Assembly (NCBI GenBank): GCA_029212925.1
Contig: JARGOB010000023.1
Coordinates: 1 to 43,148 of the forward strand
From: Coxiellaceae bacterium
GTDB taxonomy: Bacteria > Pseudomonadota > Gammaproteobacteria > Coxiellales > Coxiellaceae
Length of the DNA: 43,148 nt
Direction of reading: 5' to 3'
A program made the position numbers and the translations under genes. Position 1 is the first letter of the stretch. Each line of letters opens with the position of its first letter. The notes under the pieces were generated by a model. It saw nothing but the letters and a program-made list of their open reading frames with translations. It was not told where the DNA came from and searched no databases. Of the stretch, positions 17,015-24,558 are shown in pieces.

Positions 17015-17785
17015 ATGACGGTTACGATTAAAACGGCACACGAAATCGAGAAAATGCGGGTAGCAGGACGACTGGCCGGCGAAGTGCTCACCATGATCGG
17101 CGACTACGTAAAACCCGGAGTGACCACTGATGAGCTTAATCAGATCTGTCATGACTATATCGTCAATGAGCAACAAGCCATTCCAGCACCATTAAACTAT
17201 AACGGCTTTCCTAAATCGGTCTGCACTTCAGTGAATCATGTGGTGTGTCACGGTATCCCTAGCGATAAAGTGCTGAAAGATGGCGATATCATTAATATCG
17301 ACGTTACAGTAATTAAAGACGGTTACCATGGCGACACCAGTAAAATGTATTTTGTTGGCAATAAACCGTCGATATTAGCCAAGCGCCTGGTTAACGTTAC
17401 TCAAGATTGCCTGTATAAAGCTATCGAACTGGTCAAACCCGGTTGTCGCTTAGGTGACATCGGCGCATTGATCCAAAAAATTGCTGAAGAACAACGCTTT
17501 TCAGTGGTACGCGAATATTGCGGTCACGGCATCGGCCGTATCTTCCATGAAGACCCTCAAGTGCTACATTACGGCAAAGCCGACACCGGCTTAGTGCTGA
17601 CCGCCGGCATGACCTTTACCATCGAACCAATGATTAACGCCGGTAAACGCCACGTGAAACTACTCGGTGATGATTGGACGGTGGTCACTAAAGACCGCAA
17701 ACTATCTGCCCAGTGGGAACACACCCTGCTAGTAACGGATGATGGTGTCGAAGTACTCACCAAGCGTGATGAAGAAAACTTCTAA
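17015..17785 (+). CDS. map: Methionine aminopeptidase, type I
   Basis: This cytosolic dimetal enzyme removes the initiator methionine. The 256-residue protein has the pita-bread fold motifs: NHVVCHGIP with a conserved His, INIDVTVIKDGYHGDTSKM with two metal-binding Asp, REYCGHGIG with a metal-binding His, FTIEPMI with a Glu, and AQWEHTLLV with the final Glu ligand. AAAGGG lies upstream of the ATG. It is divergent from rpsB, the standard gammaproteobacterial arrangement. Confidence 0.97.
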   Translation: MTVTIKTAHEIEKMRVAGRLAGEVLTMIGDYVKPGVTTDELNQICHDYIVNEQQAIPAPLNYNGFPKSVCTSVNHVVCHGIPSDKVLKDGDIINIDVTVIKDGYHGDTSKMYFVGNKPSILAKRLVNVTQDCLYKAIELVKPGCRLGDIGALIQKIAEEQRFSVVREYCGHGIGRIFHEDPQVLHYGKADTGLVLTAGMTFTIEPMINAGKRHVKLLGDDWTVVTKDRKLSAQWEHTLLVTDDGVEVLTKRDEENF

Positions 17786-17799
17786 ATCAATACGACCTG

Positions 17800-17828
17800 T
17801 TGACAAATTGACCAATCAGCCATATATT
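17800..17828 (+). promoter_or_regulatory. Strong sigma70 promoter for the small orphan gene
   Basis: A perfect TTGACA (17800-17805), 17-bp spacer and TATATT (17823-17828) lie just after map and give a start near 17835, about 29 nt before the ATG at 17864. Confidence 0.65.
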
Positions 17829-17863
17829 GCTGCGCTTGTGCATAATGATTTGGAAGATAAATA

Positions 17864-18202
17864 ATGACAACTGCTAGAGAATGCCACGTGTTTCTAACCG
17901 GCAAATGGGAAGATAAAGTCCGTTTGATTCAAGATTTAGACCCCAGCATGAATAAAGAAAAAATTTCAGTTGCTGACGCTATTGGTCTTTTTGTACGAAA
18001 GTTAAACATGGGTGATAAAACTGTCATTATTTCCTGCTATAGACGTCAACCACCTCCTACCACTTTCACTTTAAGCGGCAGCAGAAAGATTGTCGTTATG
18101 CCTGTAGACAGTAGCACCACCAAAGAAGCAGTGCTAGCACAGGTCGATGAGAAATTAGCAGGTACAAGCCTTGAGGCAGCTGAGGCTCCCAAGCCCTTAT
18201 AA
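17864..18202 (+). CDS. Small hypothetical protein
   Basis: I do not recognise this 112-residue protein. It has no signal peptide or membrane helix. It reads as a compact mixed alpha/beta domain (ECHVFLTGKWEDKVRLIQDL, then KTVIISCYRRQPPPTTFTLS and KIVVMPVDSSTTKEAVLAQV) with a short disordered Ala/Pro-rich tail. GGAAG lies upstream of the ATG and a near-consensus promoter precedes it, so it is very likely a real gene despite its size. It is convergent with the LysR gene. Confidence 0.7.
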   Translation: MTTARECHVFLTGKWEDKVRLIQDLDPSMNKEKISVADAIGLFVRKLNMGDKTVIISCYRRQPPPTTFTLSGSRKIVVMPVDSSTTKEAVLAQVDEKLAGTSLEAAEAPKPL

Positions 18203-18218
18203 CTCATATTTGCCTGAT

Positions 18219-19067
18219 TTAGCCAAAAACCGCTTTAATCGTATCAATGATATACTTGAATGCAAACAGCTGACTGTTTTCATCACGATAGACTAAGCAG
18301 ATTTTATCCTGATAACTCGGTGCTTTTGGTAGTTTTTTTAGCTTTTGCGAAAAAACAGATACCGCAAAACGTGCAGGCAATAAACCAATGCCACCACCTT
18401 TAGCAGCAAGCACACTAATCGCCTCAAGACTATTCATATTGATCACACGCTTATAGGGGATTTTATTTCTTGCAGCTTTCAGCAACGATCGTGATTGCGG
18501 CAAACTTAAATCAGCCAATATAATATCTTTATTTTTCATACCACTTGAATGACACTGCCAAAAAGTAAATTCATCGGTACATAGTGGATGTATCACTAAA
18601 TTAGGATGCTTTACAGGGTTAGTGACAATGCCAAAATCAATCGCCAGCGAGATAACTTGCTCAATAATTTTTTGTGAGTTGTCATGTTTAAGCTGAATTT
18701 CTAACTGTGGATGCTCGGCAAGTAATTGAGGTAAAAACTCAGAAACTGTGTGGATCGCAATCGTGGCATGGCAACCCAAACTATAATAGCCTTGAACACT
18801 GTGCTGAGAGGCTAATGCTTGCGACTTACAGTTGTCCCAATTTTGCAGTAACCCACGCGCGTAGATTAATAGTTGTTTGCCGCCTTGAGTAAGCTTAACA
18901 CCATGCTGATGACGAATTAATAATTCTGTTCCGATACTTTTTTCCAGTCGCTGCATCGCCAAACTCAATGATGGTTGACTAATCCCCAGTCGATTTGCAG
19001 CACGCGTGAGGTTAGCCATCTTTGCAACTTCAAGAAAATAAACCAAATCTGCTGAGGATGGAAGCAT
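18219..19067 (-). CDS. LysR-family transcriptional regulator
   Basis: This 282-residue LysR-type regulator has the N-terminal winged helix-turn-helix (DLVYFLEVAKMANLTRAANRLGISQPSLSLAMQRLEKSIG) and a C-terminal effector-binding domain starting near residue 90. The effector pocket cannot be read from sequence. It is transcribed away from the exported hydrolase gene with a 93-bp spacer, the classic layout in which a LysR protein controls its divergent neighbour. Target regulation is inferred. Confidence 0.9.
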   Translation of the reverse strand: MLPSSADLVYFLEVAKMANLTRAANRLGISQPSLSLAMQRLEKSIGTELLIRHQHGVKLTQGGKQLLIYARGLLQNWDNCKSQALASQHSVQGYYSLGCHATIAIHTVSEFLPQLLAEHPQLEIQLKHDNSQKIIEQVISLAIDFGIVTNPVKHPNLVIHPLCTDEFTFWQCHSSGMKNKDIILADLSLPQSRSLLKAARNKIPYKRVINMNSLEAISVLAAKGGGIGLLPARFAVSVFSQKLKKLPKAPSYQDKICLVYRDENSQLFAFKYIIDTIKAVFG

Positions 19068-19093
19068 AGTTATAGCCTATGGTAAATATAGAG

Positions 19094-19113
19094 TACATAT
19101 ATTTTACATATAT
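19094..19113. promoter_or_regulatory. Direct repeat in the LysR-hydrolase divergent spacer
   Basis: Two exact copies of TACATATAT (19094-19102 and 19105-19113) are spaced 11 bp start to start, near one helical turn. This could be the LysR operator, but AT-rich repeats also arise by chance. Confidence 0.35.
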
Positions 19114-19160
19114 CTAAACGGCTTGTAAACTCAATCTACATTTCTATGGGAGCTCACTTG

Positions 19161-20171
19161 ATGTTAACCGTTAAAAAACTAATACTCGCCTTATGCATGA
19201 CTGTTATGTGTATTTCAGCAAACGCTAACTTACCCAAAACACCGCTCGGCCTGAATTTAGAAGGCTACCACTACCCCTACCCGGTTCATTACCTGCGACT
19301 GAATCTTGAAGGGCAGCCAGTCAAAATGGCATATATGGATGTTCAATCAGCCAATGATACCAATAAAGGTGTAGTTGTCTTATTACACGGCGGCTTAGCC
19401 ATAGGCGCCTATTGGCAAAACACCATCGCCTTTTTAAGCCAACAAGGTTATCGTGTGATCGTGCCAGATCAAATCGGATTTGGTAAATCAACAAAAGCAC
19501 ACTCAAGCTATAGTTTTTTTCAGCTATCAAAAAACACAAAAGACCTACTCAATCATCTCGGTATAAAACGCGCGAATATCGTGGGGCACTCCATGGGCGG
19601 CATGCTGGCCATTCGCTTTTCTTTAATGTACCCCAACAGCGTCAAAAAATTATTTTTAGAAGACCCACTAGGCCTTCAAGATTACCGCTTAACTATTCCC
19701 TACAAATCAGCAGACCAAATGTTCACGCTGCTTTCAAAAAGTAATTGGACATCAATCGAAAGTCAGCACAAAGCACTCTACGCGCACTGGAAGCCCAGCT
19801 ATAAAAAATATGCATTACTTGACTATCGCCAATCATTAAATCCAAACTATAAAAAATTGGCACGCGTTCATGCATTGATTTATGAAATGATCTATCAGCA
19901 ACCTGTCGTCTATGAGCTATCAAGAATTAACGTGCCAACTTTTATATTATTCGGCTCTGAGGATCATGTCGTTCCTGGCAAAGCTTTTGCATCACCCTCC
20001 GCACAACAAACAATGGGAAACACAAAACACTGGGTAGATAAAGCCTCAAAAAAAATCCCCAACGTACATGTCCAAGAGGTCATGGGTGTCGGTCATATCT
20101 CTCACATTGAAGACCCGACTACTTTTAATCACACACTATCTACATTTCTACAAACAACAAAAGGTAAATAA
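19161..20171 (+). CDS. Exported alpha/beta hydrolase
   Basis: A signal peptide (MLTVKKLILALCMTVMCISANA) precedes a full alpha/beta-hydrolase domain. The oxyanion motif VVLLHGG, the nucleophile elbow GHSMGG, the acid in FGSEDHVVPG and the base in GVGHISHIEDP are all present, so the triad looks complete. The overall pattern is closest to the dehalogenase/epoxide-hydrolase-like group, but the serine nucleophile argues for an esterase-type reaction; substrate unknown. The ATG at 19161 is preferred over 19146 because GGGAG lies 8 nt before it and it gives a clean signal peptide. It is followed after 1 nt by the SnoaL-like gene and is divergent from a LysR regulator. Confidence 0.88.
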   Translation: MLTVKKLILALCMTVMCISANANLPKTPLGLNLEGYHYPYPVHYLRLNLEGQPVKMAYMDVQSANDTNKGVVVLLHGGLAIGAYWQNTIAFLSQQGYRVIVPDQIGFGKSTKAHSSYSFFQLSKNTKDLLNHLGIKRANIVGHSMGGMLAIRFSLMYPNSVKKLFLEDPLGLQDYRLTIPYKSADQMFTLLSKSNWTSIESQHKALYAHWKPSYKKYALLDYRQSLNPNYKKLARVHALIYEMIYQQPVVYELSRINVPTFILFGSEDHVVPGKAFASPSAQQTMGNTKHWVDKASKKIPNVHVQEVMGVGHISHIEDPTTFNHTLSTFLQTTKGK

Positions 20172-20172
20172 A

Positions 20173-20610
20173 ATGCATAAATACAAAAAACTCATCGCTA
20201 TTACACTAACCACACTCGCCTTACATTCTGCCTTTGCTGTATCAGCAATTGACCAGCAGCAACGCATTCAAGTTGTCAAAAACTATATGAGCGCCTTAGC
20301 ACAGGCAAACACCAGTGAAATGCTGCCTTTATTCACTGCTGATGCCAAGCTCTATACGGATAGCAATGGCTTTATTTCACCGTCCGCTTTTTTCCCCGCT
20401 TTCTTTAGCAAAATTCAGCATGGTGACGTTACTATAAATGGTATCTATGCCAACCCATCCAAGCCTAATGAACTCAGCGCAAGCATTCAATTTCATTGGC
20501 AAGATTATAAAAATCAAAACCACAACGGACAGTTTGTAGATGACTTTATGTTTGCAGCAGATAATAATTTAATAAAAGAAGTCAATATGCAGGAAAAAAT
20601 ACTGAACTAA
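20173..20610 (+). CDS. Exported SnoaL-like protein
   Basis: This 145-residue protein has a signal peptide (MHKYKKLIAITLTTLALHSAFAVSA) and an NTF2/SnoaL-like domain: the helix RIQVVKNYMSALAQANTSEMLPLF followed by TADAKLYTDSNG is typical. No catalytic residues can be assigned. The ATG lies 1 nt after the hydrolase stop, with AAGG upstream, so the two are an operon and probably act on the same periplasmic substrate. Its stop overlaps the end of the convergent LD-carboxypeptidase gene by 4 bp. Confidence 0.82.
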   Translation: MHKYKKLIAITLTTLALHSAFAVSAIDQQQRIQVVKNYMSALAQANTSEMLPLFTADAKLYTDSNGFISPSAFFPAFFSKIQHGDVTINGIYANPSKPNELSASIQFHWQDYKNQNHNGQFVDDFMFAADNNLIKEVNMQEKILN

Positions 20611-21536
20611 GACGAACAAACTCGCAGCTGCGGCTTAAGGCCGCAGTGCAGTTTTACTGTTATGCCCATCGGCATCGGGGTTTGATGGTAACCATGCCCG
20701 ACATAACGCGTAGTCATTACCGGAAAGTTACAACGCCCCGCAAATCGTTTTAGCACTTTATTGAGATAAGCTTGCTGATGCTCCTGCTCAACGCGATCAC
20801 TACTAAATGGCGCCGCGGAAAAATCCCCGAGAATAAGCGCCTTTACACCATCCAACTGACCTATGCGCTGGAAGTATTTTAAAGTACGGTCTATCACGTA
20901 TCCTCGCTCATTCCAGTCTTCCAATATTAAAATCTTATCACGTGCATCGAACTGCCATAGATCAGCGATACTAATCGCCATCAAACTCATATTACCCACA
21001 CATAAATTGGCTTCGATGGTTTGCTGCTCTAGCGCATGTTGATTTAACGGTTGTAAATCATTTAACGCAATAGCGCAGCTTTGTTCAGTAATAAAGCACC
21101 TCACCAACTCAACGCTGTCCGCATCAAATTGATCAAGTTTAGCCAACAATAATGCGCCAATACCATAAGTGGTTGGCCATTGAAATTGCTGTTGTAAATA
21201 AATTAATACGGCAGTGGCATCACTTAAACCCATCATCGGCTTGGGCGTGATCGACTCAATCACTCCCGCTTGCTGATGTAAATAAGGAATCATATCAGCC
21301 GAGCCTTCGCCACCTCGCATGATCCAAATAAAATCAACCGCATCATTTTGCATGACGGCTAATAATCGCTGCGCGCGTAACTCAGGTGAAGTCGGAACGG
21401 TTAAGAAATCAACATCAGCGACGACGTCGCAATGCCAAACGGATTGAATATGATTAATCACCGTCAGTGTCGACTCACGATCATTGCATGATCCCGTCAC
21501 TACCAGACCAATTGTCTTGCGCTGTGTTACCACCAA
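20607..21536 (-). CDS. ldcA: LD-carboxypeptidase (S66 family)
   Basis: LdcA removes the terminal D-Ala from murein tetrapeptides during cell-wall recycling, in the cytosol. Family motifs are visible: WIMRGGEGSADMIPYL, MMGLSDATAVL with the nucleophilic Ser, LILEDWNERGYVIDRTL with the catalytic Glu, and GHGYHQTPMPMGI with the catalytic His. At 309 residues it matches the family. The start is uncertain: TTG at 21536 and GTG at 21533 adjoin, with only a weak upstream GGGA. It follows the small acidic gene by 17 bp on the same strand. A MccF-like immunity role is possible but less likely without a microcin locus. Confidence 0.9.
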   Translation of the reverse strand: MVVTQRKTIGLVVTGSCNDRESTLTVINHIQSVWHCDVVADVDFLTVPTSPELRAQRLLAVMQNDAVDFIWIMRGGEGSADMIPYLHQQAGVIESITPKPMMGLSDATAVLIYLQQQFQWPTTYGIGALLLAKLDQFDADSVELVRCFITEQSCAIALNDLQPLNQHALEQQTIEANLCVGNMSLMAISIADLWQFDARDKILILEDWNERGYVIDRTLKYFQRIGQLDGVKALILGDFSAAPFSSDRVEQEHQQAYLNKVLKRFAGRCNFPVMTTRYVGHGYHQTPMPMGITVKLHCGLKPQLRVCSS

Positions 21537-21553
21537 CGTTTCCCGCTTAGCAT

Positions 21554-21739
21554 TTATGCGTAATCGTCTAACTCAGCATATAAGCGCTTGGCTTCCAACA
21601 CATCCTCTAAACGACGACGCGTTTCGAGTCGTACTTTGGCTTTATCAGGCGATTTTTTTTCATCCGAATCATCTACTTCAATCACTTCCTCATCATCTTC
21701 CGTGATTTGGTCCAGATAATCCTTATCTGTGTTGCTCAT
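21554..21739 (-). CDS. Small acidic protein, PA3496-like
   Basis: This 61-residue protein has an acidic N-terminal half and a basic helical C-terminal end (VRLETRRRLEDVLEAKRLYAELDDY). That end resembles a short gammaproteobacterial family (PA3496-like) built around RRRIEDYLEEKRL. The function of that family is unclear to me. The ATG at 21739 is chosen over upstream in-frame starts because GGAAGGG lies about 6 nt before it. It is upstream of and probably co-transcribed with ldcA. Confidence 0.65.
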   Translation of the reverse strand: MSNTDKDYLDQITEDDEEVIEVDDSDEKKSPDKAKVRLETRRRLEDVLEAKRLYAELDDYA

Positions 21740-21795
21740 TGTCATCCCTTCCCTATGAAACAAACAATTGACCCAACTCCTGTCAGGCTCAGACC

Positions 21796-21825
21796 TTTAT
21801 ACACTACAACCTAATGAAAAATCAA
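21796..21825 (-). promoter_or_regulatory. Possible promoter of the small acidic gene and ldcA
   Basis: Minus-strand TTGATT (21820-21825), 18-bp spacer and TATAAA (21796-21801), about 57 bp upstream of the ATG. Confidence 0.4.
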
Positions 21826-21926
21826 ATAAAAATGATGACCAATGAACAAATAACAACCATGCGCTTGATTTTAAAATGCAGCTTTGTTAGCTTGCTGACG
21901 TCTATTGCCAACCAGGTAGAAAATTC

Positions 21927-23333
21927 GTGCCACTACACCCACAACGCCTATTTCCAACAGAACCTGCTGTACGTGCCATTACAAACGAGCTGTATCAAGC
22001 CATCAAACACTTGCCAATTATTAGCCCACACGGCCATTGCGACCCCAACTGGTTTGCACACAATAAAAACTTTAGCGATCCCGTGGCGTTATTTATACAA
22101 CCCGATCATTATTTATTGCGCATGCTGTACAGCCAAGGTGTTTCGTTGCAACAGATGGGAATACAATCTGAAGCTACCGACAAACGAGCCATTTGGTCGC
22201 TATTTTGCCAAAATTATCATTTATTCCGCGGCACACCATCACGCCTATGGTTGGATCACAGCTTATATGAGATCTGCGGCGTACAACACACCATCAATGC
22301 TAACAATTCCGATAAAATCTATGACCATCTAATGCAGGCGTTAGCAACAGATGCCTTTAAACCACGCGCGCTGTTTAAACGCTTTAATATCGAATTACTC
22401 GCCACCACGGAATCACCACTGGATGACCTCGCCGCACATAAAGCGATCGCAAATACCGAGTTGGGCGAGCAAGTAATCACCACCTACCGGCCAGATTGTG
22501 TGATTGACCCTGAGTACGAAGACTTTGCAGACAACCTGCAACGCTTTGCCACCCTTACCGGCGAAACACTCGATACATTTACCAGCTATCTACAAGCGCA
22601 TCGTATTCGCCGTCAGTACTTTAAACAACATGGTGCCACCGCTACCGATCATGGCCACCCCACAGCCAACACGGCAAACCTTGACACACATGAAGCAGAA
22701 GGATTATATCAGTTCGTTAAAGCAAATCAGCAAGATGCAAATAAAGCAGAATTGTTTCGGGCACAAATGCTAACAGAAATGGCCAAGATGAGCATTGACG
22801 ATGGCCTCGTTATGCAACTGCATGCAGGGTGTTATCGCAATCACAACCGTGATTTATTTCAGCAATTCGGCCGTGATAAAGGCGGTGATTTGCCCATACC
22901 TGCTGATTACGTTAATGGTCTAAAACCAATATTAGATTGTATCGGTAACGATCCGCGACTAACCTTAATATTATTCACTTTAGATGAAACCACTTACTCA
23001 CGCGAACTGGCACCACTCGCCGGTCATTACCCGAGCTTACGCATCGGGCCTGCATGGTGGTTTTATGACAGTGTCGAAGGCATGCGTCGTTATAAAAAAT
23101 CCATCATTGAAACCGCAGGTTTTTATAATTTAGCCGGCTTTAATGATGATACCCGTGCGTTCTTATCCATCCCTGCACGTCATGATATGGCACGCCGCAT
23201 AGACTGTGGCATATTAGCGGAATTAGTAGCGGAGCATCAAATTACCATCGATGAAGCCCATGAACTGGCTATCACACTCACCACTGACTTAGTGAACAAA
23301 GCCTATCGACTCAAGCAAGAACAATACGCTTAG
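21927..23333 (+). CDS. uxaC: Glucuronate isomerase
   Basis: UxaC interconverts D-glucuronate and D-fructuronate, or galacturonate and tagaturonate, the first step of hexuronate catabolism. The 468-residue protein aligns with UxaC along its length: PIISPHGHCDP with metal-binding His residues near the N-terminus, LLATTESPLDDL, MQLHAGCYRNHN, RIGPAWWFYDSVEGM and GFNDDTRAFLSIPARHDMARR. The start is GTG at 21927 with only a distant AGG upstream, so the exact start is uncertain. No other hexuronate genes (uxaA, uxaB, uxuAB, kdgK) are nearby, so it stands alone here. A broader amidohydrolase role is possible. Confidence 0.93.
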   Translation: MPLHPQRLFPTEPAVRAITNELYQAIKHLPIISPHGHCDPNWFAHNKNFSDPVALFIQPDHYLLRMLYSQGVSLQQMGIQSEATDKRAIWSLFCQNYHLFRGTPSRLWLDHSLYEICGVQHTINANNSDKIYDHLMQALATDAFKPRALFKRFNIELLATTESPLDDLAAHKAIANTELGEQVITTYRPDCVIDPEYEDFADNLQRFATLTGETLDTFTSYLQAHRIRRQYFKQHGATATDHGHPTANTANLDTHEAEGLYQFVKANQQDANKAELFRAQMLTEMAKMSIDDGLVMQLHAGCYRNHNRDLFQQFGRDKGGDLPIPADYVNGLKPILDCIGNDPRLTLILFTLDETTYSRELAPLAGHYPSLRIGPAWWFYDSVEGMRRYKKSIIETAGFYNLAGFNDDTRAFLSIPARHDMARRIDCGILAELVAEHQITIDEAHELAITLTTDLVNKAYRLKQEQYA

Positions 23334-23398
23334 TAAGCGGGTGATTGTTAGAATGAGCCTTGTTATCATTGAATATCCATTCAAGGAGAAGACAACCC

Positions 23399-24163
23399 AT
23401 GTGGCAAAGTATTGTACTCGTAATTATTTATTTTCATTTGCTGTTTATAGTAGCATTGCTACTGAAAGATAATAGCATTGCAGATATTGGCTGGGGCATC
23501 GGATTTATAATCTTTTCTGCTGCTTTGGCCTATCAATACCATATTAATAATACAGCGCAATGGATAACCCTGATTTTAGTAATTTTATGGGGAGTACGAC
23601 TCAGCATCCACATTTTTTTGCGCAAGCTGGGTGCCGGTGAGGATTTTCGCTATAAACAATGGCGTGACACCTGGGGGAAACATTTTATCTGGAGGAGCTA
23701 CTTACAAGTATTTATTTTGCAAATGATATTAATGTTAATCATCTCCCTGCCGATTGTTATGCTTTTTTGTTATTCATCTTTTTCATATGCATTATGCACT
23801 GTCGGTACTTTAATCAGCTTCGCCGGGCTAATGATGGAAACTGTGGCTGACTGGCAATTAATATGCTTTAAAAAAAACCAGATGAATAAAGGAAAAATTA
23901 TTAAAACAGGGCTATGGAAATATTCACGGCACCCAAACTATTTTGGTGAAGCATGTTTTTGGTGGGGTGTCGGCGTTATCGCTCTAGGGTCCCAGTATGG
24001 CTATTGGGGGTTAATTGGTCCTGTGATTATCACCGTACTGTTGCGCTATGTGTCAGGCGTTCCCATGCTTGAGTGTAAGTATAAGGATAATGTAGAATTC
24101 CAGCAATACGCTAACAACACGCCAATATTTATTCCATTTATCAAATCAAGGAAACATAAATGA
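23399..24163 (+). CDS. DUF1295-family membrane protein
   Basis: This 254-residue polytopic membrane protein has about six to seven hydrophobic segments and belongs to the DUF1295 (steroid 5-alpha-reductase C-terminal-like) family. The hallmark is the C-terminal GLWKYSRHPNYFGEACFWWGV, typical of NADPH-binding reductases and isoprenylcysteine-methyltransferase-like folds. AAGGAG lies about 11 nt upstream of the ATG at 23399; a longer in-frame reading from 23360 is less likely. It is coupled to the next gene by ATGA. A role in lipid modification is inferred from the fold and from the fatty-acid-kinase-like gene downstream. Confidence 0.82.
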   Translation: MWQSIVLVIIYFHLLFIVALLLKDNSIADIGWGIGFIIFSAALAYQYHINNTAQWITLILVILWGVRLSIHIFLRKLGAGEDFRYKQWRDTWGKHFIWRSYLQVFILQMILMLIISLPIVMLFCYSSFSYALCTVGTLISFAGLMMETVADWQLICFKKNQMNKGKIIKTGLWKYSRHPNYFGEACFWWGVGVIALGSQYGYWGLIGPVIITVLLRYVSGVPMLECKYKDNVEFQQYANNTPIFIPFIKSRKHK

Positions 24164-24558
24164 CAACCATTAAGTCAGTTCTTTGCACAACCGTAATATT
24201 TTTAATATTGGATACCTTGTGGCTTGGCTTCATAGCAAAGCACTTATACATTTCATATTTAGGAGATGTTTTACGAATGAATAATGGCGCCATCCACGCG
24301 CGCTGGGGCGCTGCTATTGTCGTATATATTGCTTTAATTGTTGGTATCACTGTATTTGTAATTCCAAAGGCACTGGGTAATCCATGGTATGCGCTATTGT
24401 TCGGTGCTCTTTTTGGTTTTATTACCTATGCCATTTACGACGGCACAAATTTAGCCGTACTGGAAAACTGGTCGGTTACAATATCAATCATAGACATCGC
24501 ATGGGGCATGGTCATTTGTGGTGTAACTAGCGCACTTTCAGTATGGATATGCCGGTAA
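24160..24558 (+). CDS. DUF2177-family membrane protein
   Basis: This 132-residue protein has four hydrophobic helices. The pattern IYDGTNLAVLENWSVTISIIDIAWG in the C-terminal half is the DUF2177 hallmark. The family has no assigned function that I know of; members often lie near lipid or DUF1295 genes. It overlaps the upstream DUF1295 gene by ATGA and the downstream DAK2-DegV gene by TAATG, so the three form a tightly coupled operon. Confidence 0.82.
   Translation: MTTIKSVLCTTVIFLILDTLWLGFIAKHLYISYLGDVLRMNNGAIHARWGAAIVVYIALIVGITVFVIPKALGNPWYALLFGALFGFITYAIYDGTNLAVLENWSVTISIIDIAWGMVICGVTSALSVWICR

Noticed and set aside
20607..21536. Microcin-immunity (MccF) gene instead of LD-carboxypeptidase
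   Set aside because: The same S66 family covers both, but no microcin C genes are present, so murein recycling is the simpler reading.
21814..22332. Plus-strand open frame of 172 codons before and over uxaC
   Set aside because: It overlaps the start of uxaC in another frame, has no family resemblance and no ribosome site, whereas uxaC aligns along its whole length.
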